Assembly: GCF_032854445.1 (NCBI RefSeq)
Contig: NC_088300.1
Coordinates: 57,446,984 to 57,510,983, forward strand
Direction: 5' to 3'
Length of the DNA stretch: 64,000 nucleotides
From: Liolophura sinensis
Lineage: Eukaryota; Mollusca; Polyplacophora; Chitonida; Chitonidae
The notes beneath the pieces are model-generated. The model saw only the letters and a list, made by a program, of their open reading frames with translations. It had not been told where the DNA came from and searched no databases. Shown one piece after another: positions 40,763 to 53,874 of this stretch. Made by a program: the position numbers and the translations under genes. The first letter of the stretch is position 1. Each line of letters opens with the position of its first letter.

Positions 40763-41482
40763 AAGAGTAAGCAAAGTCTTTGAGATTATTAAGTTTTGTT
40801 AGAATCAAATGTGTTTGTCCAAAGTAAATATACAGTTACATTTTAACAGTTACCCTTAAATGTACATGTATATAGTTTTGCTCTTCAAATGAAGAGCATG
40901 GCTTGGTAAGTGGATGTACATTAACCAACCCTCCATCAGGACATGCTATCAGATGGACTGATGGAATTTTCTGTCTAGAACACCAGACATGACTCCAAGC
41001 AGACTACAAGCAAACTCCAACCATACTGATGACAGGTTTATCATCTTTACATGTAGAGGGTCAAGCCAGGACATACCACAATTTAAGACTTTTAAAAACC
41101 TGACCCAATTCCTGAATTGAACCACAAGATATCTAACAAACTGACCTTTGCAACACAGTCAAGTACATGAAACTGAGCTAAATAATTGGCCATAATGCTG
41201 CATAGGTATTTATGATTTGCTAATTAGTCAAATAAGTCGCCTCCCAGCTGTGTGCATATGAAACCGACACCTGGTGTAAAGCTTCACTTTAACTACAGGA
41301 CACGCATTTCAGCCAGATTTGAGATACTATCTTACATTCCATGTAAGTATATTACAGTCAAAATCACTTATATTTCAGCCCATTTGCTTTCAATGCATAT
41401 AATCCAGTCACACGATTTATATGCAACTCATTATTGGCCTTACTTATAACTATTTCATGTATATAACTGAGTTTGGTACATG

Positions 41483-41582
41483 GGTGAAGACAATAAAAGT
41501 CTGGTAAAAACCGAGATTCAAACACATGACCTGTATTTCTACCAAAAGCACTGTCCATGAATAAGCTACTGATTTGGCCTAA
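41483..41582 (-). mobile_element. tRNA-like head of a second, older SINE type
   Basis: On the minus strand 'gtagcttattcatggacagt' resembles an RNA polymerase III A box, and 'tgtttgaatct' about 40 bp on resembles a B box, at the spacing of a tRNA. The sequence then continues as non-tRNA DNA rather than closing an acceptor stem. It therefore looks like the head of a different, older tRNA-derived SINE rather than a gene. No second copy was found here. Confidence 0.4.
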
Positions 41583-44518
41583 TTCCCAGAGTTTTATTCA
41601 TTTCAGAAAAGTGTGTTGTGGTTTTTTGAAATGTACGATGACGTCCTACTAGAATAAGTTTCAGCTACACAAGTAATACATGTATTTTAAAGACTCTTAA
41701 AAATGCACTCTGTCAGGTGCACAATTTTTGCGGCAACTAATTTGCCAAGAATTGGTAGATAAGATGTCCATCAGAAGCCATTATACCACTCAGCCAGCAA
41801 GAGTCCCACGTGTGCTTTACAAAGGTATTTGAGTATTTATTTATGATTAGCCGTGTAAAGGTATTTGAGTACTATTGTTTTCTGTAGAAATCCTGCACAT
41901 GTATTTATACAGATTTATTACATCGTAATATAATACACACAGGCAACCTTCATGGACTCAACCTCACTGCCTTCAATTGTGTGCTTTTGTCTGTATTTAG
42001 CCCTTGTATACATATAATGGGTGCTCAGTCAAGTGATATTATGATCGCTTGATTGCCTACTTGTTTGATTGCCCCAATATCCCAATGATCCAAGCACTTC
42101 ATGCTACCTATTGCCAGAAATTATGTGCAAGCGTTTGTGATGGACAGACCCTTGACCCAGCATTACTGGCAAAGGGGATAGAAATGTGATAAATATTGGA
42201 CAAGTCTGTACGCTTTGATAGTTTTAGCCATGATAGTAGTGATGGTGTCACGATTACCAAACATCAATAAACACCTCATTATCTGACAGTCATAAGACAA
42301 GCCAGAAAACACCAAATGTTTTAGGCTACCAAGAAACGGTTTATCTGAGTTCAGGAAGGTTGAGAAGCAGCCAGAGGAATGTAACATATAAGTCACAGAC
42401 CAGCGCCCTGGTCAAATGACTTATGACCCCACAAGGTTTGGGATGACCACAAGTTAGCCTTGGGGATTAGCAGCCTGATGGTTAGAGACAACTGAGAGCC
42501 CTTGTCAACTAGGCTTCAGACAGAAGACTGGCTTTCTGCCTTGAGCTGCAGATCTGTAGGAATGAGTTGTTGGAGGCCTAGACAAGCCTGGTTTATCCAG
42601 CCCTTCCAATCCTAAACTCTCCCAGAGAGAAGCAGACCCTTCTCTCCCGAACCACAAGGAACATGACACGAATTCATTTCATTTCACTATTATAACATGG
42701 CAGAAAGCCTGTTACAGCAGAGAAAATTAATCAATCCAACACTTTTTGCATCGTGATACCAATCCTTAGATGCGGGAAAGGGGGGTAGAAGAGAAGCATT
42801 AAGCTCCATTGATTTTATGTAAAAGAAAGGGGCAGAACAGCACAAGTAACTCACTTTGATTGCTGATAATACAGACAGGCCAGTGAGGGGGGAGGCACTG
42901 GACCCCAGACACAAGCACCAGCACACACTCTTTACTCTGCCAGTTCACCTTTCTTACAGGGCTTTTAACCAAGACATTTGAAGTGAAACAAGAGATGAAG
43001 TGTTAAGAATAAATCTCAATTGGAGCAGGTCTGAGAGAGAGGCTCCATCTCTACAATCAATTAAGCCTCTGATACAACAGCAGTCAATTCTTCCACTTGT
43101 GTCAGCCCTCTCTCTCAATGCCTCATTAGGCCATCAATAATCTATCACCATATTTAAATGAGACCCTCTGCCAAGGCTTTCAAACACGTCAATATTTCCC
43201 TGTAATACATGCCTCTGCATAGCCACCATCCCTCTACCCTTTCCTCATGTTCCTGCACACACCCACCTTCCCGTGGAAACATCCCATAACCAGCACACAG
43301 CCCAACAAGGTAGACCGTATGTGTTCAGCAAAAACCCAGCACAAACAATCGTAGCTGGTGGAACCTGTGTGTTTAATCGCTAATGGATAAGATTTGGTGG
43401 AGCACGGGTTGCGTGTGCTGTGTGACAATGAATTATCCTTCCATCACTCATGGCTTCATTAAACATTGCATAGAAAGTTAATGTTTGTCAATGGCTTGTT
43501 GGCTTGTTTCCTAGCACATGTGTTTTGCTGAATGTATATACATGTGGACTATGGAAATCTGTTTGTTCTCAGCAGCAATTAGATGCATGCAAATGTGCAT
43601 TATGGTGGTCCATTAAGCACCTGGCTGGAATAAAAGTACCTGATGAGACGAATCCCGTTAACCCAACCATTCAACCGCACTTCCTGACTGGACGAATTCT
43701 GTGTACCAGAAGGCTCATATTAGTCAACATGATTGGACAGCACTATTACCACTGCTAAAGAATTGGCCTTTAAGACTGGATGTCGACAACAACAAGTAAA
43801 AATGCTGCAATTCAGCGATTTTCATTTTAACAATCTAAAACTAGCTCTTTTTAGCACCTAGAACAATTCCATCAGAATTCATGGCCAGTGCTGACTGCAG
43901 GGATTATTCAGCACAAACAATACCTTGGGAAATCTCTGAGACATTATGCATTAGCAAAGAAACACTAATCACGAGATGGAAGATATTAACAATTAGAAAA
44001 TCAGGAAGGCCAGTCACAGCAATACTGACAACAGGAAACGCTATTTAAAGAAAGCAGTTAAGAACAACAGGTTCATAACCAACTGACAATAACTTCTTAC
44101 AACCAAGCAAGTTCCAGCAAAACAAACACCACTTCACTAAATGAAATGTTAGCCTATGTCATAGAAACTGCAATTTCTGACAGGACAACAATAACCCATG
44201 ACAGAGAAACAATAATCATTTATCTCAGAACACATACACTTGCTAAATATATTTCCACCAAGAAACACAAAAACATGTTTTTTGACAAGGGTTACAAATG
44301 GTTGCACTTCAAACATGTGAATACATATAAGGTAGGCAACAAGTCCTTATTTGTCAGACACAAAAAGAGATGCCAAATCGGATGCACAGAGTAATCTTCA
44401 GAATCATGATGAATGATTAACAAATTAAAATAAAGCAGATACTGCAATCATAAACTAGAAATAAATGGTTATAGCAATCAGTACATGGACTAAGTAGGAT
44501 CAACATTTGGAACCATAT

Positions 44519-44594
44519 GCTGTCCGCCCTTGTATAAGTGAAATATTCTTGAGTATGGCATAAAACAATCAAACAGATAAATAAATAAATAAAT
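44519..44594 (+). mobile_element. SINE 3' fragment
   Basis: Only the last 75 bp are present: 'tataagtgaaatattcttga', 'gtatggcataaaacaatc', then AAAT repeats. This is the 3' domain most often kept after severe 5' truncation during retrotransposition. Confidence 0.82.
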
Positions 44595-44865
44595 CAACAT
44601 TTGGAGGATCAATTTGAAAATTAAGCACCACATTTGAGTGCCATATTGCTAAAGGTGTGAGGCACATATAAATCACCCAGCTAAATCCTTTATTGCACTC
44701 AAGATGATATACGAAAAGCAAAAAAAGAAAAATTTACCTGAAATTTTTTTTTTAGTAGATGAATTAAAAATTGAGAACATCATACTACATGTACTTAAAT
44801 TTATGGAAAAAGTTTTTTCCATTTATTTTTTTTCTTTATTTATTTATTTATTTAATAATTTGATG

Positions 44866-45147
44866 TTTATTGTACATAGTAACATAAGTCTTTAACATAG
44901 GTCTTTAGATCATTTGTCCTCTCATTCATGATAACAAGGCTCCATCTGGAACATGCCGCTCAAAATTTCATGGGCTGAACACTGCTTTGAGTAATGGCAG
45001 AATCAGAGACAAGGTTATAGCAGCCCTTTACAACAAAAACAAGATCATCTGATGATAAACCATAGCAAGGGAACAGCAATGGTCGCTGGCAAGCAACGGC
45101 ATGTGACAAGAAAACAGTTGCCTTGATGTCTGCAGCAGTGATTTCTT
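44866..45147 (-). other. Possible terminal-exon-like segment
   Basis: On the minus strand a good acceptor (tcatttttcttttag) is followed by 61 open codons (starting EITAADIKATVFL, ending ITQSSVQPMKF), a stop at 44962-44960, and an AATAAA signal at 44871-44866 about 90 bp on. After this comes an AAAT-rich tract like a retroposon tail. I do not recognise the peptide. Its phase does not allow this frame to join the preceding TIA1-like exon; joining in the other phase would give a 39-residue tail. It could be chance, an old retroposed copy or an alternative last exon. Confidence 0.18.
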
Positions 45148-48036
45148 CTAAAAGAAAAATGAACTGATCAGTACAGACGACATTCTCCAAATACAAGCAA
45201 GTAAGATGTCAAGAGAAATCCCTTTTTCTGTTTAGACCATAAACTCAATACAATCAATGAATACAAATGCAGAATGGGCTATTCACACTGTGATGTACAA
45301 TGGAAGGGAGTTTATGACGTGCATACATGGTTTATGAAACCCCAAGGATAAGCAGCAGTGGGCTTTCGTCCTACTCAAACTTGCTAAATTCAAGACAATG
45401 ACAGGAATCAATAAAAGGCAAGAAAATATTAATGCATGTTTATTTGACATTTATTGTTTATCATGAAGTCTATAAAGTTTATGTGTGTTTTGAGAATACG
45501 TGAAGCTTACCAATCTATGTTCAAAACAGTATCATGAGACATTAACAAGGAACATACTCAGCTTTGTACAGAGTTCGTCAAAGTCTAATTTGAGGATTGG
45601 GGAGAAATGTTTACTTTACTTTTATCTGAACACGGAGTGAAACATTACAAACAGCATACATGTGAATATGTGCATATAATCACTGCAGAGTGTGACATAT
45701 GCTAACCAACAAGAGGAAAGGTTTTGGAATGAAAACATGTCTACCAATAATTCCTTCACTTAACTGCCAAGAGGCGATGAAGTTTTTTATTTATAGAAGA
45801 AAATGTTTAAAATTCAGCACAGTAATTTTGTCTACATAAAAAAGCAATCATCCAAACAGAAACAGGAAATAACAACACAACTTTCGACCAAAAAAGCTGA
45901 GCTTCAAAACTGGCTATAAAACGGCGTCCAAGTGGTAAACTGGTTGATCTAGGATAACTGATTATACTAAGGGAGACTACTATTGCTGCACATTCCTTCA
46001 AGGATACATCTCCAGAAAAAGGATTGTTTACAGCTGGAGATGCAAGCTGCACATTTCTGAAATGATTCTAGACAAATAATAATTTTAGACATCATGTCAC
46101 TATACCCATCATTTAGATGTTATCCCTAAGCTACTAAAACAATAAAATTCTGCCAATAAATTGATTTTTTTTGTGTATTTTGTGTAAATATTTTAGTCTT
46201 TTCTCCAGCTTAAAAATACATTCCCAATCAACAGTACCTTGTGTCGAAAATTACTGACACTACCTGAAGCAGCGCAAACATGTGATGTGCAGGAACATAG
46301 TAAATCATTGACTAGCAATGTAACAATCATGAAAAAATTACAAAATTCCCAACGTCTTTAAACCACGCATGGAAAATGTACAGGACATTTTTCAGTTAGA
46401 TAATCAATAAAAGCAATCTCACTAAATTCAAATCAAGGGCCTGCCACTGCCTATTCTGGCTCGTTACTAATCAGAGTTTAAGAAACACTCTCAGCCAGTC
46501 ACACTGAATCTTACTTTATATCTTGGCTCTTTACCTTGTCTTTGAAATAAAACAACAATTCTGACCTCTGTAACAACAAAGGCGTATATGGACTATATAT
46601 ATGGTACTGTAAATGACAAAGTTTCACCAGTCGGTTTCTGTCGGAAACTTTCGCATGGGCTGAGATAGCATCAAGATGACAGAAGTGGGTGATTAGCCCC
46701 TCGCTTGTTCCATTACTCTACTAGGGATTTATGGTCTCTAAACCGACCCACTGGGGGTCAAGTCACTGACAGCGCGTACAGGTCTCCTGGCCAGCCCATG
46801 TGCATTTATAATTGAAGTCATCAATTAAACCAAAGAAAGTATCAAGTCAGATGATGATTATTACAAACCTATAAATTGCAAACACTATCTGCCACACAAG
46901 CTATGTACAAATGCTACAATGTATACTGCAGGCCTCGAAATGGCGAACGTACGATTGTTTGGGTAACATGGAATTCACGTAGCAGCATTATCTTGCAAAC
47001 GGTTGTCTATTCAGTGCCCTCGTTATGCAACAAATATTTGTACACATGTATTTCAGATACAAATTGATTTCACTGAGAAATATCTGTCACCAACCTCCCG
47101 TATAATATAAATGAAGTATCTCTCTCAACATGCACATTTTGTTTCATTACAATCGTGATTGTCCTCCTACTACCAAAGGCTTACCTTTCCATTCCCGGGT
47201 TTTGAAATCAAGAATCTCCCAATAAACACTGATAATATATTCAAAACAAGGTTTTCAAAAAGTATGACTACCTTTGACCCCTTTTCAGTAGCACTGCCTA
47301 CGAGTCTGGCATATCCGGAGTCACGCAGGATTTGTCCGTGTTGTTTACACACTGTAACACTGACTGTCTATATATCGAAATCAATTGCATGTTTTATGAT
47401 TTCTGGTATGCAGATTTGCTCAAGCGTGATTTATGCGTCAATAATTTTTTTATAGATAAACTATATCTATGTGTACAGTAGTCTTTCCAAATGCTTCCTT
47501 TCTTAAATGCCAAAAATATTACATTTAAATTATGTTAGGCAATATTAATAAAACAAGAAATTGACCAATAAGAGAGTTTACAAATGTAACATGTTGCTAC
47601 AGCTGCCTTGGGCAGATTCATCGGTATATGAAGTTCTATCTGTGTATTATATCCACACTTCCTACACGAGTAACTTATTTATACTAAGTTTTAAGCCGTT
47701 ACACTGAAGAACATTACAGCTGAACCTAAATATGTGTACATGTGTTCATCATGTAGGAAAAAATAACACTTTGACAGACATCTGATATACAGTCATGGCC
47801 AAGACCATGGGAGCACAATTCAAAAACACAGCCTCACTGGTCAAAGCCTAAGACCAGTAGTCTCCCAGGTAGCAACATCTTGAACAGAGTGTAGGCACTG
47901 AATTGCCTCCCTTGTCGCACCACATCAGTTATGAGGTGTCAGAGAAGCATGTAAGTCATTGGTCATGAGGAACAGTAAAAACTATTTTCTTGGCAAATAA
48001 TGTCTTTGTTAACATCAAAGTTTTACATCTCAGGAA

Positions 48037-48297
48037 GAATGTCACCTAGCGCACTAGCGCAGTGTAATGACCCAGGAGTCTCTCACCAATGCAGTTGCTG
48101 TGAGTTCAAGTCCAGCTCATGCTGGCTTCCTCTCCGGGCGTACGTGGGAAGGTCTGTCAGCAACCTGCGGATGGTCGTGGGTTTCCGCCGGGCTCTGCCC
48201 GGTTTCCACCCACCATAATGCTGGCCGCCGTCGTATAAGTGAAATATTCTTGAGTACGGCATAAAACACCAATCAAATAAATAAATAGAATGTGACC
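48037..48297 (+). mobile_element. Best-preserved SINE, flanked by target duplication
   Basis: This is the reference copy in the window. Its head has A-box-like tagcgcactagcgcagtg and B-box-like gagttcaagtcc. The body runs through gctggcttcctctccgggcg, tacgtgggaaggtctgtcag, ctgcggatggtcgtgggttt, ccataatgctggccgccgtc, gtataagtgaaatattcttg and agtacggcataaaacaccaa, then an AAAT tail. Flanks gaatgtcacc (48037-48046) and gaatgtgacc (48288-48297) match at nine of ten bases and look like the target-site duplication. The head is slightly short of the 59.6 kb copy. Both strands are open for about 70 codons here, but these frames are shadows. Confidence 0.92.
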
Positions 48298-49917
48298 ATT
48301 TGATGCAGTCCAATCATCCAGGCTATCTGAACGTTCACAACATTTCATTAGTTGGTTCAACCAATTTTACATTTCGTATGAAAGGGAAAAAAAGGTTATA
48401 GGGTCTGGCTTTCTAAATCAGTCCACAGGGCTAAAATTTGTTCAGCATACATCCTGCTGTCTTTAAAACACAGTTTGAAGATCACCAAAATGGTTTTAAT
48501 ATAAAGCCACTTGCATGCAATGAACAGGATTTTCCTATACATACTTATCCATCTTCAAGAAAGACAATGACAAAATCAAATTCACTGCTCCACTCTTTCA
48601 CAGGGTACAAACAAGCACATATTTTTGTTTTAAAGAAAGGTTCTCAGCTACTATTGCCATAACCTTGATCTGTTTTAAATTCTAATTTCATCTGATTGGT
48701 GTTCAAAGTTTAATTTTTCACTCATATGACAAGCGCCAAGTTTAGGGAGAGAGGAAACCTGAGTGCCTGAAATAAACCTCCCATCTTTGGCTTGTTCCTG
48801 ACAAAGTTCTCGATTGTTTTAACTTTGAAACTCACCATTATTCACTTTCACAGGTCCTGTCTACCCACAGCAACTGCTTGCTCCTCTAATATGGAAGGGT
48901 AAGTTCAAGGGGTTGGGGTCCTATTGGGCCTCTTATATTATAAGCAATGACTTGACCAGAGTTATTTATCCTATGCACCAGCAAAGAAAACATGTAAAAC
49001 AGTATCTACAAGTATGGGCAGATTATGTCTTCAAAATATTTGTCGGTCAGGGAAATTTCTGACATCCTTTAATCTGTGCCATTCTCTTAATGAATTGTCT
49101 GGGTGCACGACGACATTGACCTTTCGCAGATGACGCAGCTATTGTAAACAGATTGAAGAGCATTTCTGGTATCAACAACGAGATCCGTGCAAAGAGTCCA
49201 GCTCTGAATGAAAGGTTCTAACCATGTGGCAAGCAGAGACACATTTAGTGTTAAGTTCAAATCTACATAATCTTAGGGCATACACATGTTCGAACAAGCT
49301 TTTTAATGTACTGCTCTTTCCTCCACAGTTTACACAATGTACACTTTATTCACTAGAACACAATCGTGGACTGGATAAAGTTAGAGTTTTTCGAGTTGGA
49401 GAATTTTACAATTTACACCAATGGTCAACATTGAAAAGTGGTGGGGGGAGATAACTCCAAATTGCAGGCATTATGGAAAAAACAAGTACGACATTTCAAA
49501 TGGAATTGTAAATCCTTTAACTTGGGAGATTAGAGGATGGTTGAAAGTACAAAAGGGAATAATAATAAGCATAAATCTACATGAACATAAATATGGAAAA
49601 GGATGGTAAGATGAAGTTCAGTTCACATTTTAATTCATATACCAAGAGTAATGTTTACTTGGGAAAGTTCACCCATGCAGATAGTAATCTGGTGCCGGTT
49701 TGATGAAGTTCACTTAACTAAGTTTGCCCTTAACTACCATGACCTTATTGGTCATACTACAAAAACAACAGCCTCAATAATCTAACCAGGCGGGTCACTG
49801 GGCGAGGAGTTAATAAACAAAACCCATCTTGTGTTGCTCATAACTCTCAATATAAAACACTAATTTACACTTTCATGGAGCAAAATAATTTTTAGAATTG
49901 TGCAATAGTATCTAAAC

Positions 49918-50112
49918 TAATTCTTCAACTTTTTCAACCGCTTCTGATACCAATGTATTTAAACATTATAAGAGAACTTCATTTGCACAGGTTTATGAAG
50001 CCTGCATCTTTAGTGACACAAATGAATCATGTTTACATCATTTTCATAATGACTGAACCCATAAATCCCGCTTAAAATGTGCAACAGAGATCAAAAAGGT
50101 TGAAGGTTCACA
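49918..50112. mobile_element. Short inverted-repeat element, copy D (diverged)
   Basis: The left end attcttcaactttttcaacc and right end gatcaaaaaggttgaaggtt are inverted relatives of the family termini, about 190 bp apart, and 'aaaatgtgcaa' sits near the right end as in the other copies. A further inverted word (aggttgaataatt, near 50133) could be the true right end. The interior is otherwise diverged, so this is the least certain member. Confidence 0.42.
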
Positions 50113-50624
50113 GCATTCACATTTTCACTGGAGGTTGAATAATTGTTGTTTAAGATTAATTTGCAAAAAATTGAATGATTAATTTTGTCATTAGCCTCAT
50201 CAAGACATTTTGGTCACTTCCTCTCATCCTGTTTTTGAGTCTTATCTTGCAACATGATGCTTGGACATTTGGCACAGTGTAGCTGAACACTTCATGGGAT
50301 ACAGAATCAATGATGAATGGTTGACAGTGGAAACAGGGTTTCCATGTTAAATCCTGCAGCCTTGGTCAAGCTTGACACAGTGTCACAAATCTGCAATATC
50401 TTTCCTCATTTTAAACATATTGGTCAATCAGTTATTATGCACTTGTGTAATAAAATTGTGCAAATGCTGAAAATTGGTGAAAAATTAGCATTTTGAAAGA
50501 CAAAACAGAACTTCTGGCATCTAGGTGGCCCTTGGACCCTTGTTATGTGATTGAAATGGTAGCACCACTGCCTCAGAACCATAGACAGTTTATACTGGCT
50601 TCACACCATGATCTTAAGATTCAG

Positions 50625-50760
50625 CCATCGGTTTGACAATTTACGATAATTAACATCTGCACATGGCATCAACAATGAAACACACCCATAGTGTTATGGT
50701 GCTCTACATGTATGCAAAACAGGGGCTCATTCTATACGGTATGTCTTCAACATGGCATTC
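50625..50760. repeat. Solo copy of the ~170-bp repeat
   Basis: The run from 'acaatttacgataattaaca' through 'catcaacaatgaaacacacc', 'ttatggtgctctacatgtat' and 'gcaaaacaggggctca' follows the same word order as a unit of the 53.9-54.5 kb array (second and fourth units are closest). It lies 3.2 kb away, on the same strand, without tandem neighbours, so the repeat is dispersed as well as tandem. Confidence 0.65.
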
Positions 50761-51509
50761 CAGTGAGGCAGCATTATAAATACGTCTGCACTGGGCTCCA
50801 GTCTGGTAAAGGGAGACGCGGTTATGATATGACCATAAACATGCTGAAAGCCATGCTGAATCTCAATCAAACAAACGTAAATCACTTTAGAGGTTATTGT
50901 GGAAGAGGTGTGGCAACAGACTTTAATGCCATGGTCATTTTTTTTCTGATGTACTGGATAACTCTAGAAGTAGTCTCTTGGGAAGGCCATGGGATATGCC
51001 ATGTTTATAGAGAAACCATAAATATGATGTTGCATCATTCATACCCTACACACACATGGTTAACAGATAAAACTGGGTTAGTGTGACTTCAGAGGAAACA
51101 GGCGCGTTCTCAGATTACAGAAATAATCTGCACTTGATTGGTTAAAAATGATAGCTTACAGGAGCTTTCTTTTCTCTCTAATTTGCAAGTTTTACCTGTA
51201 GCTCACTTTGAACCGCAATAAACAAAAACGTATGCTTTTAAACTTGATGGGATCCTTTATCAATGCATATACCGGTGTACACATTTGGTCTAGAGTAAAT
51301 AATCAGCCTAACTAGAACTGCACACACTTTCATGTGAAAGTTCCACAAAGCGTTCACACCCCATGTTTTACTTGTGTTTCAGTACAGATCAGTTTCACCC
51401 TGAATGATGGCTGGAATTGTTGTAGCCCAATGCATTTGGTTAGTGAAAGAAAAAAAAAGAGGAAAGTGTGAAAAAAAATAATCCGAATGAGAACATTAAG
51501 CTACCAAGA

Positions 51510-52835
51510 CAGGGTTCGTACAAGTATATGAAAATGAATTTCAAGGAGTTTTCCAGGAGTTTTTTGTCATTTTCAAGGCTACTTTAAACATACCTTGGTG
51601 CAAATTATAGACTATATTTTAAGTCTGAATTATAGATGCTTTAATTTACATGTATGTACATTGAACAGTACGCTTGTTCTTGCAAGAAATATCTGCCCTT
51701 CACCACTGTAATGCGACACATTCTTTGGTCCGGCCTTGCCTCAGTAAAAAAAATTACACCATATATCATTATGCAGGGCTTCCTCTGGGTCAGTATTTTT
51801 TTAGCTAATCACTTTAGCCACTCATCAGATTTCGTGGTAAATACTATTTTTCTTTAGCCATACTTCCTTAGGGCCATGACTCTTGTAAGTCTCCTTCTGT
51901 AATTTGTTTTTATCTGCCTTGGTGTAGCTGCTAGAATCAGTTTGGTTTCTTCCAGCTATATCTGGAGTTTATCAAATGTTACATTTTGAACAACTGCCCT
52001 CAAAATAATGGACCAATGCTTGGCAGCATGTTTTTGTTTTTTGAAGAGAAAAATCAATCCTTTTTTCAACCTCTTTGTACGATCCTAGTAAACTGTAATA
52101 TCCTCTATGAGAAAAATCTGTTACAAAATTAATTTGTAAATTCTGATAATTTAAATGCAACATTACGATCAGTACATTGGAGTAACACAGTCTGACAGGA
52201 GAAAACCAGACTGCGTACACATTTATGTAACTTAACGTAACTCTACCTTAATTTATTTCCCTTGATTACTTTTTTTTCCCTTTTTTTTCACATTTGGCAA
52301 TGAAAGACATCCCCCAAAATGCCATGATTCTTATTTGTTATTTAACAAAAATGATTTCAAGCGTTAATATATGTCAACTTGCAACAATGCTGAACCTCCT
52401 TTGTAGATTTCTATCAAGTTATCGCCATACAACTGTGTTGTTGTTGTTTCGCTGAGCTGTGGCCGTTTGAAATGAAAGTAAGTGGATTATTTTCATAAAA
52501 CCCCCAGAAAACTCTTATGGTAGATTTTGTATAACGTTCGTTTTTTTTTTTTCTTAAGGAAATAAATTTGTCCACAAAAACATTTGCATTTTTTATAATT
52601 TTATCGCCATTTCAAAAATTGTTCTAAATTTGCGACAATGGCGAGTGCCAGCTGAAGCCCTGATTACAAGAGAATTATCAGTGAGCTCCCAATATACAGA
52701 TTCGGCGGTCAGCAGACAATATTTAAGTTCGAGACAAACACAGATTTTCAAGGAGTTTCCAGGAGTATTTGTGTTTCAAGTACTTGAAAATAAAATTGTA
52801 TTTTTCAAGAAGTTTCAAGGACTGTGTGCACCCTG
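51510..52835. mobile_element. hAT-like non-autonomous DNA transposon, 1.33 kb
   Basis: The left end reads cagggttcgtacaagtatat. The right end, reverse-complemented, reads cagggtgcacacagtccttg. Both begin CAGGGT, typical of hAT superfamily ends. The 5-mer caaga flanks both ends (51505-51509 and 52836-52840), fitting a 5-bp target duplication as in some hAT groups. Just inside each end is the word tttcaaggagttt(t)ccagga (51539 and 52749), with further gtacttgaaa/tttcaag words on the right. No transposase frame of meaningful length is visible between the ends, so it would need one supplied elsewhere. The superfamily call rests on ends and target duplication only; alternatives such as Academ-like or unclassified elements remain open. 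Confidence 0.6.
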
Positions 52836-53874
52836 CAAGATTGCCTAATAGTACATGTATGGACATAAGCGAGTGATCTTTCAATATTTCCATCTCAGAA
52901 TCCTAGACATTGTTACAATAATGGCAAGGATAAATCAGTACAGTAAAAATACCCCTATCACTTGCTTTCAACTTTACATAAGCTCACAGTGTGATTACAA
53001 GGAATCTGATAAACCTCTTCACACAAGGCCACTTAGTACTGAGCCAGCTGAGCCAGATTGCAACACCTGGCCTCGTACATGTAGCTAGTCTGGCCAGCAA
53101 AGGGTCTCTACATGTGCCATGTTGACACGCTTTTCCTTCTGAAGCCTACATGTACTGGGATAGTACACCATTTGTTGAGGCACGTAATTTTGTCACAGAC
53201 TTTTTAGACAGGGCAAATAGATACTGTAACAATGTACAAGCACATATAAAGTGCTGCCTATCATATTTATGTTAATTATCTGCACACAACACAGGTCATG
53301 TACTGTGAATATACATAAGCTTCAGCTGATCAATCAAATCAAACTGAGAATGAGAAAATATCACCTGAATATTTAAACTAAAGTTAGCTGCTTGTTTCTT
53401 ACTAGGATCCCACAATCAGTACGTGGATGTGAGCTTATTCTAAACAAATAATTACTCAAAACTGTTAATGAGAAACTGCATTCATTTGAATTTAATTGCT
53501 ATAAATCAACTGGCTACAATATAACCCTTTCCTGAAGGAGTGAATCATTACTGTTCACTTAGAGGTAATGCATGAAAATGTAGAATCATTAGGCCACAGG
53601 TACGCATGCAACTTTCCAACAAGGGATTACAAATATCAAATCACACACTTTCGCCATCAATCAAACAAATTAAACATTTCACAATTTATAATTTTAATCA
53701 TGTCAAAACTTGGCCCGCTTCAACCTTTGGCAGCTTTTGGGCATATGTCATGGGTATAACTTAGATTTGGTAGCAACGCTACCAAAGAGCTCACCTGTAG
53801 GAAGCACATAAATGAAAAACTTCAGTTCAAAACATAAAGTATTGAAATCGTGAATAGGGTAACTTATTGTAATT

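Noticed and set aside
45807-46052. 81-codon minus-strand frame that looked protein-like
   Set aside because: No start, splice signals or recognisable motif, and it does not connect in phase to other candidates.
47185-47351. Exon-like 55-codon minus-strand frame (acceptor gtgttacag, donor GGAAAG|gtaagc)
   Set aside because: The peptide is unrecognised, its phase fits neither neighbouring TIA1 exon nor the 45.1 kb candidate, and the plus strand is equally open.
48067-48360. Four frames of 65-76 codons around the SINE
   Set aside because: They translate the SINE on both strands; similar peptides arise from the other SINE copies.
50691-51086. 131-codon plus-strand frame, among the longest present
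   Set aside because: It begins inside the solo copy of the ~170-bp repeat, has no recognisable motif, and its length is within reach of chance over 64 kb.
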